64,000 bases of DNA from Macrostomum hystrix (lineage: Eukaryota; Platyhelminthes; Macrostomidae), in the NCBI GenBank assembly GCA_950097015.1, contig CATNEN010000034.1, forward strand, positions 5,164,501 to 5,228,500, given 5' to 3'. The notes under the pieces are model-generated. The model searched no databases and was not told the DNA's origin. It saw only the letters and a program-made list of their open reading frames with translations. A program made the translations under genes and the position numbers. Shown here one piece after another: positions 36,846 to 48,867 of this stretch (position 1 is its first letter; each line of letters opens with the position of its first letter).

Positions 36846-37005
36846 AGCCGCGGAGAGAAGGCTTGGCAGCTTGTCGTTCAATTTACAATTTTACACCTTA
36901 TAGGGTCAACCCTCAAAGCACAGTGAGAGTGTACACTGCCAGTCGATGAGAAAGTCAGGGCAGATGTACACACCTGCGTGAGCGTGTGCTGACTGCGCGG
37001 GCCCA
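36846..37005 (+). mobile_element. tRNA-derived SINE, partial copy 2 (plus orientation)
   Basis: Matches the SINE body from GCCGCGGAGAGAAGGCTTGG through the GTACACTGCC/GATGAGAAAGTCAGGGCAG hairpin and CACACCTGCGTGAGCGTGTG. It lacks the tRNA head and the tail. Confidence 0.7.
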
Positions 37006-37625
37006 CAATGAATCTTCCACACACGAAGATTCACAGTTCATATTCTGTGTGAGGCCGTGCTTATAACTAAAGCGAGTTTTCCTAATCATATCATAGGCAA
37101 CACCTTGAGCAGTCCTCAAGTACCCTCGGCAATTGTTTCCATTAGCCGCTGTCCTAAGTAGAACTGTTTCGCTTCACCAGACTTTGGCCTGCATCATTTG
37201 TGAACTGCAATTGTATGAGACTTGTAAACTCGAAGAATACACTATCATTTCTTCAAGCTTATGCCATAAGTTGAAGCTATAGTGTTCTCGAGTTTAGTCA
37301 GTTTTACAGCTTTTGCTCGGCACTGTGTGGACCCACTCACAATGTTAACTTCGTGTATTATAATTTTGCTCTACACAGTAGGCTATGCGCCTGCTTTTGT
37401 ATCTGGGGCGGCCAGGACCGCTGGCGCCACATTGAAATTAGAATCTGCACTCATCTACAGTCTCAGACTCAAGTCCTATTACCGGCTGAACACCTGCAAT
37501 TGCTTATTTATTCATTTCTACTGCTTCCTACTTAAGTTTTCCAATACAGTTACATCCTGACCTTTAATCTTAAGCCTATTCCTTGGAATTTTAAATCTAT
37601 TAAATCGAATCTATAATCTATCCAA
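37006..37625. other. Unique spacer with a weak secreted-type ORF
   Basis: An ATG at 37,342 opens a 72-codon plus-strand ORF starting MLTSCIIILLYTVGYAPAFV, which resembles a signal peptide. The rest has no recognisable domain and no splice support, so I do not call a gene. Confidence 0.2.
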
Positions 37626-37632
37626 TAGAATC

Positions 37633-37729
37633 TGTCAGAGAGTGGAGAGATGAGACAGTGGAGAGATGAGACAGTGGAGAGATGAGACAGTGGAGAGATG
37701 AGACAGTGGAGAGATGAGACAGTGGAGAT
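37633..37729. repeat. 16-bp array, short outlier copy
   Basis: Six copies of GAGACAGTGGAGAGAT, the same unit as the 1.25-kb array at 38,805, directly abutting a different 21-bp array. Confidence 0.93.
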
Positions 37730-38160
37730 AATCTGTTCCATCGAATCTACAATCTATTCCATCGAATCTATAATCTATTCAATCGAATCTTTAATCTATT
37801 CCATCGAATCTACAATCTATTCAATCGAATCTTTAATCTATTCCATCGAATCTATAATCTATTCCATCGAATCCATAATCTATTCCATCGAATCTTTAAT
37901 CTATTCCATCGAATCTATAATCTATTCCATCGAATCCATAATCTATTCCATCGAATCTACAATCTATTCCATCGAATCTATAATCTATTGCATCGAATCT
38001 ATAATCTATTCCATCGAATCTATAATCTATTCCATCGAATCTATAATCTATTCCATCGAATCTACAATCTATTCAATCGAATCTTTAATCTATTCCATCG
38101 AATCTATAATCTATTCCATCGAATCCATAATCTATTCCATCGAATCTAACATTGATTTCA
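37730..38160. repeat. 21-bp tandem array
   Basis: About 20 copies of CCATCGAATCTATAATCTAT+T. Variants CTTTAATC, CTACAATC and CCATAATC occur in recurring order. Confidence 0.95.
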
Positions 38161-38804
38161 TCTGACATGTAGAATCATCTGTCCTAGTGACCGCTGCTAC
38201 CTACCTGTATGCCAGGTAACTAAATTGTCATATGTAAGCAGCGGAGATAAGCCCACGCTCCATCACTAAAAGTTCTCAGTCCACGTTTGATTTGACGCCT
38301 TAAAATTCAAGTCGTTTTGTGCCACTTCTATTAGCTAAAAGGTGAGCATTAATAAATAGTTTGTGGCACAAATCTGACGCTCAACAGTAATAAAATATGG
38401 CAGCAAAAATTGTCCAAATGAGAACACTCGGTTAATTCTGATCTCAATCTCTCTCCCTCTCTATCTGGCCTGATTTCGCTAAGTGAGACATCGATTGGAG
38501 AGTCAAAACTCCCGAGAGGTCGATCAAGGCTATATACGAGCGTAGCGTCTATTTCCTAGAAAGTGTTTTCATCGAGTCTAAGTAATTGGCTTATCCTTCG
38601 GATATCAACTTTCCTGATTTCAGATGGACGATAAGTTATTCATGATGGCCCAAGATTTTATAGGCGACATTATTCTGATTGGTCTCATCTTCGAAGGCAG
38701 TTTATTTCCGAGCATCAATTTGAAATGCAACCAGTTTTGTGGGATGTAATTTACTAAATTACAGTGACGCTGTGAGTATTTAACTGCTGAACTGATAATT
38801 AATA
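38161..38804. other. Unique spacer, no gene seen
   Basis: About 640 bp separating the two occurrences of the 16-bp satellite family. Nothing was recognised. Confidence 0.4.
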
Positions 38805-40060
38805 CTGATAATGAGACAGTGGAGAGATGACACTGGGGAGAGATGAGGCAGTGGGGAGATGAGACAGTGGAGAGATGAGACAGTGGAGAGATGAGACAGT
38901 GGAGAGATGAGACAGTGGAGAGATGAGACAGTGGAGAGATGAGACAGTGGAGAGATGAGACAGTGGAGAGATGAGGCAGTGGAGAGATGAGACAGTGGAG
39001 AGATGAGACAGTGGAGAGATGAGGCAGTGGAGAGATGAGGCAGTGGGGAGATGAGACAGTGGAGAGATGAGACAGGGGAGAGATGAGACAGTGGAGAGAT
39101 GAGGCAGTGGGGAGATGAGACAGTGGAGAGATGAGACAGTGGGGAGATGAGACAGTGGGGAGATGAGACAGTGGAGAGATGAGACAGTGGAGAGATGAGA
39201 CAGTGGAGAGATGAGACAGTGGAGAGATGAGACAGTGGAGAGATGAGACAGTGGAGAGATGAGACAGTGGAGAGATGAGACAGTGGAGAGATGAGACAGT
39301 GGAGAGATGAGACAGTGGAGAGATGAGACAGTGGAGAGATGAGACAGTGGACAGATGAGACAGTGGAGAGATGAGACAGTGGAGAGATGAGACAGTGGAC
39401 AGATGAGACAGTGGAGAGATGAGACAGTGGAGAGATGAGACAGTGGAGAGATGAGACAGTGGAGAGATGAGGCAGTGGAGAGATGAGACAGTGGAGAGAT
39501 GAGACAGTGGAGAGATGAGGCAGTGGAGAGATGAGACAGTGGAGAGATGAGACCGTGGAGAGATGAGACAGTGGAGAGATGAGACTGGGAAGAGATGAGA
39601 CACGGGAGAGAGATGAGACTGGGGAGAGATGAGACTGGGGAGAGATGAGACACGGAGAGAGATGAGACACGGGAGAGAGATGAGACAGTGGAGAGATGAC
39701 ACTGGGGAGAGATGAGACAGGGGAGAGATGAGACAGTGGAGAGATGAGACAGTGGAGAGATGAGGCAGTGGAGAGATGAGGCAGTGGGGAGATGAGACAG
39801 TGGAGAGATGAGACAGGGGAGAGATGAGACAGTGGAGAGATGAGGCAGTGGGGAGATGAGACAGTGGAGAGATGAGACAGTGGAGAGATGAGGCAGTGGA
39901 GAGATGAGGCAGTGGGGAGATGAGACAGTGGAGAGATGAGACAGTGGAGAGATGAGGCAGTGGGGAGATGAGACAGTGGAGAGATGAGACAGTGGAGAGA
40001 TGAGGCAGTGGGGAGATGAGACAGTGGAGAGATGAGACAGTGGAGATATGCGACAGCGTT
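38805..40060. repeat. 16-bp tandem array
   Basis: About 78 copies of GAGACAGTGGAGAGAT, with GAGGCAGTGG and GTGGGGAGAT variants. A disordered patch (GAGACTGGGGAGAGAT, GAGACACGGGAGAGAG) lies at 39,580-39,690. Minus-strand Ser/Leu/His/Cys repeat ORFs in all frames are artefacts. Confidence 0.97.
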
Positions 40061-40714
40061 GTAAAACATTGATGAGTTCACACGATGTAAAAGCCATCAA
40101 GTTTTTTGTACTCTGACAAATTCGCATAATAATGACAGCAGTTTTTTATCTATTTCTCTGCGACATATTTTTCCAACAAAAATAGATATTAAGATTGAGG
40201 TTATATTGTTAGCAATTTGCTCATAGCTAATTGCCTAATTTATCAAAGTTGTTTCGCGTGAGTCTGGTCCAGTTTCTGCTGCTACAATGTCTGCCAGTTG
40301 GTTGATTGCCCATTCATAGTTTATGACATGCAGAGAGACAAATTTTCTCATTTGTCTCATCACATACATCTGCTCTTGTATGGACAAGCTGTTTGAGCAC
40401 AGATATTATAATCATGGCTCTCTCATTATAGGCCAAGAAATATTTGAAATGGTGAGAAAGAGAAATAAATATATAGTTAAGCAGAGAAAGAAATAATATA
40501 ATAACTGACTATAGAATTAACAATGCATTTCAATGCAGCAATTATTTGACTCAGCGTCTAAAACCTATCGTTCTAACCATAACCTCACTCAAATATTAAG
40601 CGTTTACAACCTCTTGAGTTTAACTTGATGTTGCTATCTTTTACTCAAGCAAATGTTAAAGTGAATCTGCAGCGTCATTATAGTTACACTCATATTATGC
40701 TCTTAATTTTAGGA
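40061..40714. other. Unique spacer, no gene seen
   Basis: AT-rich, with no ORF or element recognised. Confidence 0.4.
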
Positions 40715-41372
40715 ATTTGACAGGCTGATAGAGGGTTTGACAGGCTGATAGAGGGTTTGACAGGCTGATAGAGGGTTTGACAAGCTGATAGAGGGTTTGA
40801 CAGGCTGATGGAGGTTTTGACAGGCTGATAGAGGGTTTGACAGGCTGATGGAGGGTTTGACAGGCTGATAGAGGGTTTGACAAGCTGATAGAGGGTTTGA
40901 CAGGCTGATAGAGGGTTTGACAAGCTGATAGAGGGTTTGACAGGCTGATAGAGGGTTTGACAGGCTGATAGAGGGTTTGAAAAGCTGATAGAGGGTTTGA
41001 CAAGCTGATAGAGGGTTTGACAATCTGATAGAGGGTTTGACAGGCTGATAGAGTGTTTGACAAGTTGATAGAGTGTTTGACAGGCTGATAGAGGGTTTGA
41101 CAGGCTGATAGAGGGTTTGACAGGCTGATAGAGGGTTTGACAGGCTGATGGAGGGTTTGACAGGCTGATAGAAGGTTTGACAGGCTGATAGAGGGTTTGA
41201 CAGGCTGATAGAGGGTTTGACAGGCTGATAGAGGGTTTGACAGGCTGATAGAGGGTTTGACAGGCTGATAGAGGGTTTGACAGGCTGATAAAGGGTTTGA
41301 CAGACTGATGGAGGGTTTGACAGGCTGATGGAGGGTTTGACAGGCTGATAGAGGGTTTGACAAGCTGATCGG
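40715..41372. repeat. 20-bp tandem array
   Basis: About 33 copies of GACAGGCTGATAGAGGGTTT with few substitutions (GACAAG, GATGGAGG). It is the last large array; the right half of the window has only short ones. Confidence 0.96.
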
Positions 41373-44300
41373 GGTTCTGTTTTCTTAGCTTGTAAAACGT
41401 TATGCATTCAGCAGTTCTCTAGTTTGGGTCAGTTTGGGGTGGTTGATTTCTAGCTTTTGTCTGCAATTTTTTATTCAAATTCTTCTTTTTTATTGCGGCT
41501 AGTTCGTCGTATATGACAAATGAAATAAATGGTGCTGACAGCCATTTGTTAGAACAGTTATTAGTTACGGTGACTAAGGCACTCCACCTGTTTTTGGTTG
41601 TAAAATTGAGTGAAAAATAGAATCTCCGAGAAAAACATGAAATATGCGCATGTTCATTGTTCAGCTTCCGTTTTTATGACTAAATTTCTGTTAACAATGT
41701 CAAAAATAAGTATAGACGCGATGAAATCCATCGAGCCTGATTCTTTCCCTTATTGTTTGCTTGGATAATAAAAGTTTAATTTATTAGGCGCTGAGCGGAT
41801 GAAGATGTGACCCCTGGATTATATATATCGCCCATTTTTTATGTGAGGCTGTGAAATACATGTAACAGGTAAGCTTGCGGTACTATGCAGTTTAGCACAT
41901 AGTTGTATCTGCTGCCACACTCCTATTGTTATGTTTTATTAAGATAAAGTGTGCATCACGAATTTTAACAAGAAAAGCGCCAAATTTGTGTTTCAAATAC
42001 ACCAAAAAGCAGTTTTTCCAGCATGGCAGATTTGGGAGATAGCAATTAAATAGAAGTTGTAAAACACGTAACAAAAAGTAATGTTAGTCAACAGCATGCG
42101 GTGTAGTATAGAGCAAGATAGCTTTTAAATCAAGTAGCTCAATGAGTTAAACAAAAAGGCAAACATATTTTTTCGCTTTCCTTGGAATCTTGATTACTTT
42201 TTATTTACACAGATAAATGGCTAGATGTAGTGTATTGGATCAAAACGGTTGATCATTCCTCAGCTAATGTACGTTTAAAATAAAGTAATCGATAAATGTT
42301 CAGCTACAAAGTCATGCGTGATTTACGAGACAAGATACCTACTGCTCGTACCTACTGCTGAAAAATCAAATAGAATTCTAATCGACGATCTACAAAAAAC
42401 GAAAAACCTAAAAATGCTAACAGTGTAATAATAGAATCATATAAAATATTGACGCTAAAAACACTACTGACAAACTAAGTAGTATTACTAGTAAACGATG
42501 CAGGTTAAGGTGCATTTGAAGGTAAAGCTTATAATTTGGATGCATGAGTTGGTTACACATTATATATATATACACTATTTCGCGCATTGGTGAAAAAATT
42601 ATAGTATGACAATAGTGGGGAATAGTCTATAAAGTTATAAAGACAGTCTTAAAAGGACGTTTTACCGCGTGCAAATTTATTAATTTGCAAATATAGTCCT
42701 ATGCACATTATGTGGTATAATTATTAGAAGATTTTAGAGAACTGTTACTGACAGGATTTTAAGCGTCGCGTATTTTTTGTTCTTGGACCCTCGTTTTAGT
42801 AACCACTTAATTACTTTCTCTTATTCTATTGTATTTACTGATACGCGCAAGCAATAGTCCGGTAGACCTTATATAAAGGGCTGACTAAATGACTCTAGTC
42901 ATTTTTGACTCATGGAGATCGGCTCTGTGACGTTTTGAGGGAAACGCTTTCACAAGCTTAAAATTTGACAACGTTGAATTAGGGGAACTTCATTAGCCTG
43001 CAATTTCACAACACCGAAATTTCACAGCCCAAATAGAGAGTATTATCATCATACTTCATCAGCCCGAAATTTCACAAACCTGAAATAATTCACATCGTCA
43101 CGTCGATCGACCTGCAGCTAACTACTCAACGTCGAAATTTCACAACATCGAAATTTCAGACCGTCGAATCTGACTGCAGAGAGGTGAAACTTACTAATAG
43201 AGGAAAGCTTAACAGACGAGCTTTTCCAGGCTCGTCGAGAGAAATTTTATGCTTTTTCCCCGTCTAGACCTCTGCCGTCGGGTGAAGAGAACTTATACAG
43301 TTGTGAACAATACAACACAAAAGAAATAGAAAATCCATAGCAATTGCAGAAAAGTGGAATGAAAATGATTTAGTTCTTTATACGACTGTCAGAAATGTTT
43401 TAAACTATCGTATAGTTTTGTTTAGTTTTTCTGTTTCAAAGTAAAGATATAATTCAAAGGGAAAAGGAAGATTAATTTAGATAGATAAATAATATTGCCG
43501 CTGTTACATAAATTAAAAGCAGGAATGTTTTGTTGCATAATAAATTTCAGGAATATCACTTGAATTTGACACTATTTATAGCAAAAATCACTAGAATCTA
43601 GTTAGAACGATTTAAAAAAATTCTGTTGTAAATAAATTGTATCTTAAACTCAACAACAGTCGTTTTTGCAACAGAACCGAACTCGTGCTTATCTATCTCG
43701 CAATGTCTTTGGCAAAGTAAGTTAATTATCTTGTTGGCCATGCTCTAGTAAAGGTTTGTTCTATGCATGACTATCCTGCCCAAAGCCTCCAACTCCCAAG
43801 GCCATACTTTTATTAGTTATTCTAGTTATGACAGAGCAGTCAGTTTTTTTTATTTTTTACTATTGTTCATACATTTTTTATCAGAATTGTTGTAAAGCAT
43901 TGTCATTACAGCACTTACTTGGTATCTACTTTTAGTTTTACACAATACACATGTAAAGACCAATTCTAAGTGACATAATGTAAGTTTGTTATTTTTTAGG
44001 CAGTTGTTATTTGTCGGGTCAAACGGACAAATAGCCATTTGATTATTCATCCTGTTAGCTGAGTTATAAGTTATAACTAAGTTATAAGGGGTTGTAGCGC
44101 TACCACGAGAACCTCTATCATTTGTAAGATAAAAAAATTTACAAGCTGCAAAAGGACAGTCATTCAGATTTGAAGTTTGTGTCTCAAATTATTTTTGCTT
44201 ATCAGCTAATTAAAAAAATTAATACCTTTTCCAGAAATTTGGTTGTTTCAGGGACTAACTTAGTTCAAGGGTATAGTTTAATCTTTGTGAGGTCAAGACT

Positions 44301-45505
44301 CAAGATGGCTCTCAGCAGGGCAAGAGTGGTCTTTGGGAGGATTGTTGCTCTTGCTCATTGAAAGGGGAGAAATTAAGTCCTTGGGTGGTTAACTGGTTAA
44401 CCGGACAAATAATCATTTAACTACCAATTTTTTAACTATAAAGATCTCCACTTCTAACCTTAAAATATCAAGTTGCATTACTTGCATTTATAAAGTAGTT
44501 ATACTCATGCATAACAAAAACCTTTTACAAACCAATGTTTTTTTACAAAAGAGAGTTTCAAAATATTTTTGTTTATGTTATTTATGTAAGTTTAAGTATA
44601 TGTTTAAGTATGTATATAACTGTCTCAGTTTAAGTAGGAACATGTACATGGTACACTTTGTGTAATTTACACTGGAAGCTAGATTAAAAAATTACCATAT
44701 GTATCTTTGTCAGTAAGCTGCAAAAATTCTCTATGTTGTATTGGTTAAAGCATACAAGAAACATATTTTTATGTTTAATTAAAAGCTCAAAATTTAACAA
44801 ATAATTGTTATTGTGTTAATTAAGGTTAAATAAAAACAAGTATGCCATTTTATTAAATGATTAAATAAAGAAAACATAAAAAACAGCTTTAACAGATTTG
44901 TAAATTGGAACAACTTAAATATTGTTAATATCATTCTTTGAATGCACAGTCTGTGAATGCCCACTGGCCACCTCATGCATTATGCTAATATCCGATTGAG
45001 CTAATAGAGCATTGAGCCAGTATTGCTGACAATCTATTTGTATGCCAGTTTATGTGAAAAAGTCAAATCCACACTAAAAATATCCAAATCATCTAAAAAC
45101 TATAAATTATTGAACACTGGTATTTTTTATAGATAATACACTGAACTTGAACTATAACTGCTACGATTACAATTGAAGTAAGGATATATTTTAAGGATAA
45201 GGAGAAATCAGAAAAACTGTGTCTGTGTGTGAATGATATTTTAAAATGTACCCGATTGTTTGTTGTATGCAATAGAAAACCAACAAGTCAATCAGAACTT
45301 AAAACCAAATAACTAAGTAAAAGAAAAATAACTTTTTTGGCAAAAATATACTTTGTTAAGCTTAGCAAGTCACATAGTGGCTAAAACAATATAGCTATTT
45401 TGCATGTTTGGAAAATTGGTGTGGATTCAAGTTTAGAGGATGGCTACCATTTTTTGTATTGCTTTTATATAAAACTACATTAATTATCATTGCAATAAAA
45501 CAAAC
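41373..45505. other. 4.1-kb AT-rich spacer upstream of SNW1
   Basis: No gene was recognised. A degenerate repeat of CGAAATTTCACAAC occurs five or six times between 42,955 and 43,165. An ATG in good context at 44,305 (ATGGCTCTCAGCAGG, then GCAAGA) encodes MALSR, which resembles the start of SNW1 proteins. However, a splice to the first recognised SNW1 exon would not be in phase, so it is not called. The true SNW1 5' exon must lie here or further left. Confidence 0.35.
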
Positions 45506-45516
45506 TTGGTTGCCAG

Positions 45517-47670
45517 GCTAATCCCCAGTCCAACTCAACGCCTGCCCGAGCGTCCTTCAACAAATGCGTCCGCTGCCAAGGGTGCAGATCAGCAACAGCA
45601 GGCTCTGGTGGCTGTGCAGTCCGCGGCTCCGCCTTATGGCCATCGGCGCGGCTGGGCGCCTCGACGCCAAGAGGATTTTGGCGACGGCGGTGCCTTCCCG
45701 GAGATTCACTCGCGCCAGTATCCGCTCGGCATGGGCCAGCCGCAGGCGGCGAACTCTGGAACAACCCTGCCGATGACGCTTGGCGCCGATGGTCGTGTGA
45801 ACTTCGATGCTGTGGTTCGTCAGGGCCAGCGTTCCGACAAGGTTATCCACAGCAAGTTCACCGACCTACTGCCCAAGCCTATTGACGAGTCTGATCCCAG
45901 CTTTCAGCGGCCTGACGATGACACAATCAAGGATCTGACTGAGAAGACGAAGAACGCTCTCCAGGACTTGATTGAGTCCAAGGTGAGGCATTTTTGCTGG
46001 TGATCCGGCTGCAAGTTTCCCCTAGTCTTGCGACTGCAATTCTCCCTAGTCTAGCTGCAATTCTCCCTAGTCTAGCTGCAATTCTCCCCTAGTCTAGCTG
46101 CAATTCTCCTATAGTCTAGCTACAATTCTCCTATAGTCTAGCTGCAATTCTCCCCTAGTCTAGCTGCAATTCTCCCCTAGTCTAGCTGCAATTCTCCTAT
46201 AGTCTAGTTGCAATTCTCCCTAGTCTAGCTGCAATTCTCCTATAGTCTAGCTGCAATTCTCCCCTAGTCTAGCTGCAATTCTCCCCTAGTCTAGCTGCAA
46301 TTCTCCTATAGTCTAGTTGCAATTCTCCCTAGTCTAGCTGCAATTCTCCTATAGTCTAGCTACAATTCTCCCCTATTCTAGCTACAATTCTCCCCTAGTC
46401 TAGCTACAATTCTCCCCTATTCTAGCTACAATTCTCCCCTAGTCTAGCTACAATTCTACCCAGTACTCATTCCACTCTGTAGGCGGCCGCATCCAATCCG
46501 ATTCGTGCAGCGGAGCGCAGCGGCCCGGCTCAGTTCATTCGCTACACGCCTAGTCAGCAGGGCGCCGGTTTCAATTCCGGCTCATCGCAGCGCATTGTGC
46601 GCATGGTGGAGGCCCAGAAGGATCCAATGGAGCCGCCAAGGTTTCGCATTAGTAAGAAGGTGCCCCGCGGTCCGCCCAGCCCTCCAGCTACTGTGATGCA
46701 TTCGCCGCCACGCAAAGTCACCTCAAAGGAGCAGGCCGACTGGAAGATTCCACCCTGCGTGTCGAATTGGAAGAATCCCAAGGGCTACACTATTCCGCTG
46801 GACAAGCGAGTCGCCGCTGACGGACGCGGCCTTCAAGGCGTCCATGTCAACGAGAAATTTGTCATGCTAGCCGAGGCGCTGCACACAGCCGAGGTAAAGA
46901 GTCGGGAAGCTGTCACAATGCGAGCCAAAGTGGCCAGCCGTATGCAGCAGGTCCAGCGCGAGCGTCACGAAGAGGAGCTTCGTCGCATCGCCAGTCGGGC
47001 GCGCGGCGAAAGAGCCGGCCTGGCGCCGCCGGAGGCAGGCGAGGCCGCCGCCGAAGCGCGCGAACGCGACGCTATCCGTCGCGACCGGGCCGAGCAGCGC
47101 GTTCACGAGCGCAACCGGAAGGGCGCCGGAGCTGGCGAAGATCGTGATCGCGACATCTCGGAGCAGATCGCCCTGGGCCGGCCGGCTCTGCAACGGCATC
47201 AGCAGGATCCGGAGGCCCAGTTCGACTCGCGCCTATTCAACCAGGAGGCCGGCTTGGCATCCGGTTTCCACGCCGGAGAGGATGAAATCTACAATGTTTA
47301 CGACAAGCCGTGGCGCTCCGAGGCCTCCACGGCCGGCCATCTCTATCGGCCGACTCGCGGTCGAGAGGAAGCCGCAACTGAGGAGGATCTCAACCGTCTG
47401 GCCGCCGGGACCAGCCGATTTGTGCCGGATCGACGATTTGACGGCGCTTCAGGCGGCAGCGCCGGCGCCGCGGGTCGTCGCGACGGTCCGGTGCAGTTCG
47501 AGAAGAATGTGGAAGAGGATCCGTTCGGATTGGATAAATTCCTTGATATTGTCAAACAGTCGGCTAATCCGGCCGACGGCCCAGTCGCCGCCGGCAGCAA
47601 GCGATCGGCGGCTGCGGCTTCGTCGCATCACGACGGCGGCAGTGGGCGAAAGCGCGATCGACGCGACTAA
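45517..47670 (+). CDS. SNW1: SNW domain protein (SNW1/SKIP), 5' end missing
   Basis: Two exons are seen: 45,517-45,982 and 46,483-47,670, joined in phase 0 (donor AAG/GTGAGG, acceptor CTGTAG). The 550 residues found match SNW1/SKIP along their length: LIPSPTQ near the N-terminus, PPYGHRRGW, DFGDGGAFPEIH, QRPDDDTIK, FIRYTPSQQG, then the core MVEAQKDPMEPPRF, ISKKVPRGPPSPPA, the signature SNWKNPKGYTIPLDKR, and the C-terminal EDEIYNVYD and EDPFGLDKFL. SNW1 is a nuclear scaffold of the activated spliceosome (yeast Prp45) and a coregulator in Notch and nuclear-receptor transcription. No in-frame ATG precedes 45,517, so a short upstream exon ending in phase 2 is missing. The Arg/Ala-rich segment near residues 315-380 is more variable. 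Confidence 0.93.
46020..46458. repeat. 21/22-bp array inside the SNW1 intron
   Basis: About 20 copies of CTGCAATTCTCCCCTAGTCT+AG, with CTATAG, CTACAATT and CCCTATTCTAG variants. It fills most of the 500-bp intron. Each unit contains a pyrimidine tract followed by TAG, resembling a 3' splice site, on the coding strand. Confidence 0.93.
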
Positions 47671-48067
47671 GGTTGTTGGTTGTTAGACGGTGTTTTTTAT
47701 TAGGCCTACTAATATCGACTTAGTTTAACATCTATTTGCTCGTTTGTGGGTTTAATCGACTTTTCCAATTTTGCATTGACTTGTTTATCTTACTAAAAAA
47801 GAAATGAAAAAAACATTGCATAACTCATTTGCTGTAATTTTGTTTCATGTTGTCATTTCAAATATGTAATTAAAAGTCTAGAAGTGCACGACGCACTTTA
47901 ACTTTTGTAATTTGACGCCTGTTTAGCTTATTGTGTGTGTACTTCTCCTATAAGTGCACCTAAACAGTTCGTAGGCTTGTGCATCTAAACAAAATACTAT
48001 CGTCTTAGCGCTATAGTTCTGTGTGAATTTAATTACCCGTTGCTCGTAGTTTCACGAAATAGTGAAA

Positions 48068-48073
48068 AATAAA
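48068..48073 (+). terminator. Candidate poly(A) signal of SNW1
   Basis: AATAAA about 400 bp after the SNW1 stop, followed by a GT-rich stretch (GTTGAGTGTAGTGTGTTGG) suitable as a downstream element. Confidence 0.55.
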
Positions 48074-48254
48074 CTTGTTCTCATACGTTGAGTGTAGTGT
48101 GTTGGCCCGCATTCTTGCTTCATTGCTCCAGATAATTTATTTAGTCAGAAATTTGCTCATTTTGTTATTTTACGCTTTGAGTTTTTACAAATTCACAAAG
48201 AAGCTAACAGGCGAAAAACATTTTTTAAGGTTGGTTTAGAAAATTCATCCCCAC

Positions 48255-48867
48255 TTAACAGTAGAACTACAAAGGGGGGGAATTTCCCCCCCCCGACAAT
48301 TTTTTTTGCTGCACCCGAACGGAACAATGCAAGCACACGAAACTCAAGAACACGGGCCAACTTTTAGTTGCGCATCTTCTGAAACAAGAATCAAGTCGCC
48401 AGCTCTTCAGACCGTCGAGATATTCAATGTTTCTGGCCGAAGGTCCGATTTTTCCCATAAGAGCTAGTGTATTTCATACACCCCTATACACGAATTTGCA
48501 CTGCGCCTCAGTGCGGCCTTTCCAGACCTTCAAACTTTATCAGCATGTCACCCGAATGTGCTTGCATCATCTCCGACTTCGGCGGTCACCGACCTTTATC
48601 TAGATCTATCTCTCTTACCTATCTAGACCTTCAAGAGCTACAACAGGTGGAACTAGGCCACTATGGACACCCTGACGCGAATTTCTCCAATTTCACTGTT
48701 CAAGCCTAACTATTAGGCGCAGCTCAACCACAGGACACCCTCGACTAATCAGTCAACCAATCAGTCACCCCCAAAGCATTCAGGCGCTGGCAAAAACATT
48801 TTTGGGGGGAAAACCCCCCCCTTGGTATAAAAACGGGCGGAAAATGGCTTAGTAGTCCTACTGTTAA
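48255..48867. mobile_element. TTAA-flanked terminal-inverted-repeat element (MITE-like)
   Basis: The left end is TTAA (48,255-48,258) then CAGTAGAACTAC. The right end is GTAGTCCTACTG then TTAA (48,864-48,867), an inverted match with one mismatch in 12. Inside the ends are matching G-run/C-run motifs: AAAGGGGGGG at 48,271, and CCCCCCCTTGG near the right end. TTAA duplication is characteristic of piggyBac-type transposition, but the termini are not the usual CCC/CCT, so the superfamily is uncertain. The 600-bp interior has no transposase; an 80-codon ORF at 48,467-48,709 is unrecognised. It is probably non-autonomous. Confidence 0.55.

Noticed and set aside
1195-41372. CRISPR arrays
   Set aside because: Repeats are contiguous with no variable spacers, no leader and no cas genes, and the genome is eukaryotic.
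42955-43165. Possible regulatory array of CGAAATTTCACAAC words
   Set aside because: Copies are irregular in spacing and sequence, and no gene lies close enough to connect them to regulation.
44170-44361. 63-codon ORF containing MALSR as SNW1 exon 1
   Set aside because: The plausible GC donor after AGG would join out of phase to the only acceptor before the recognised SNW1 exon.
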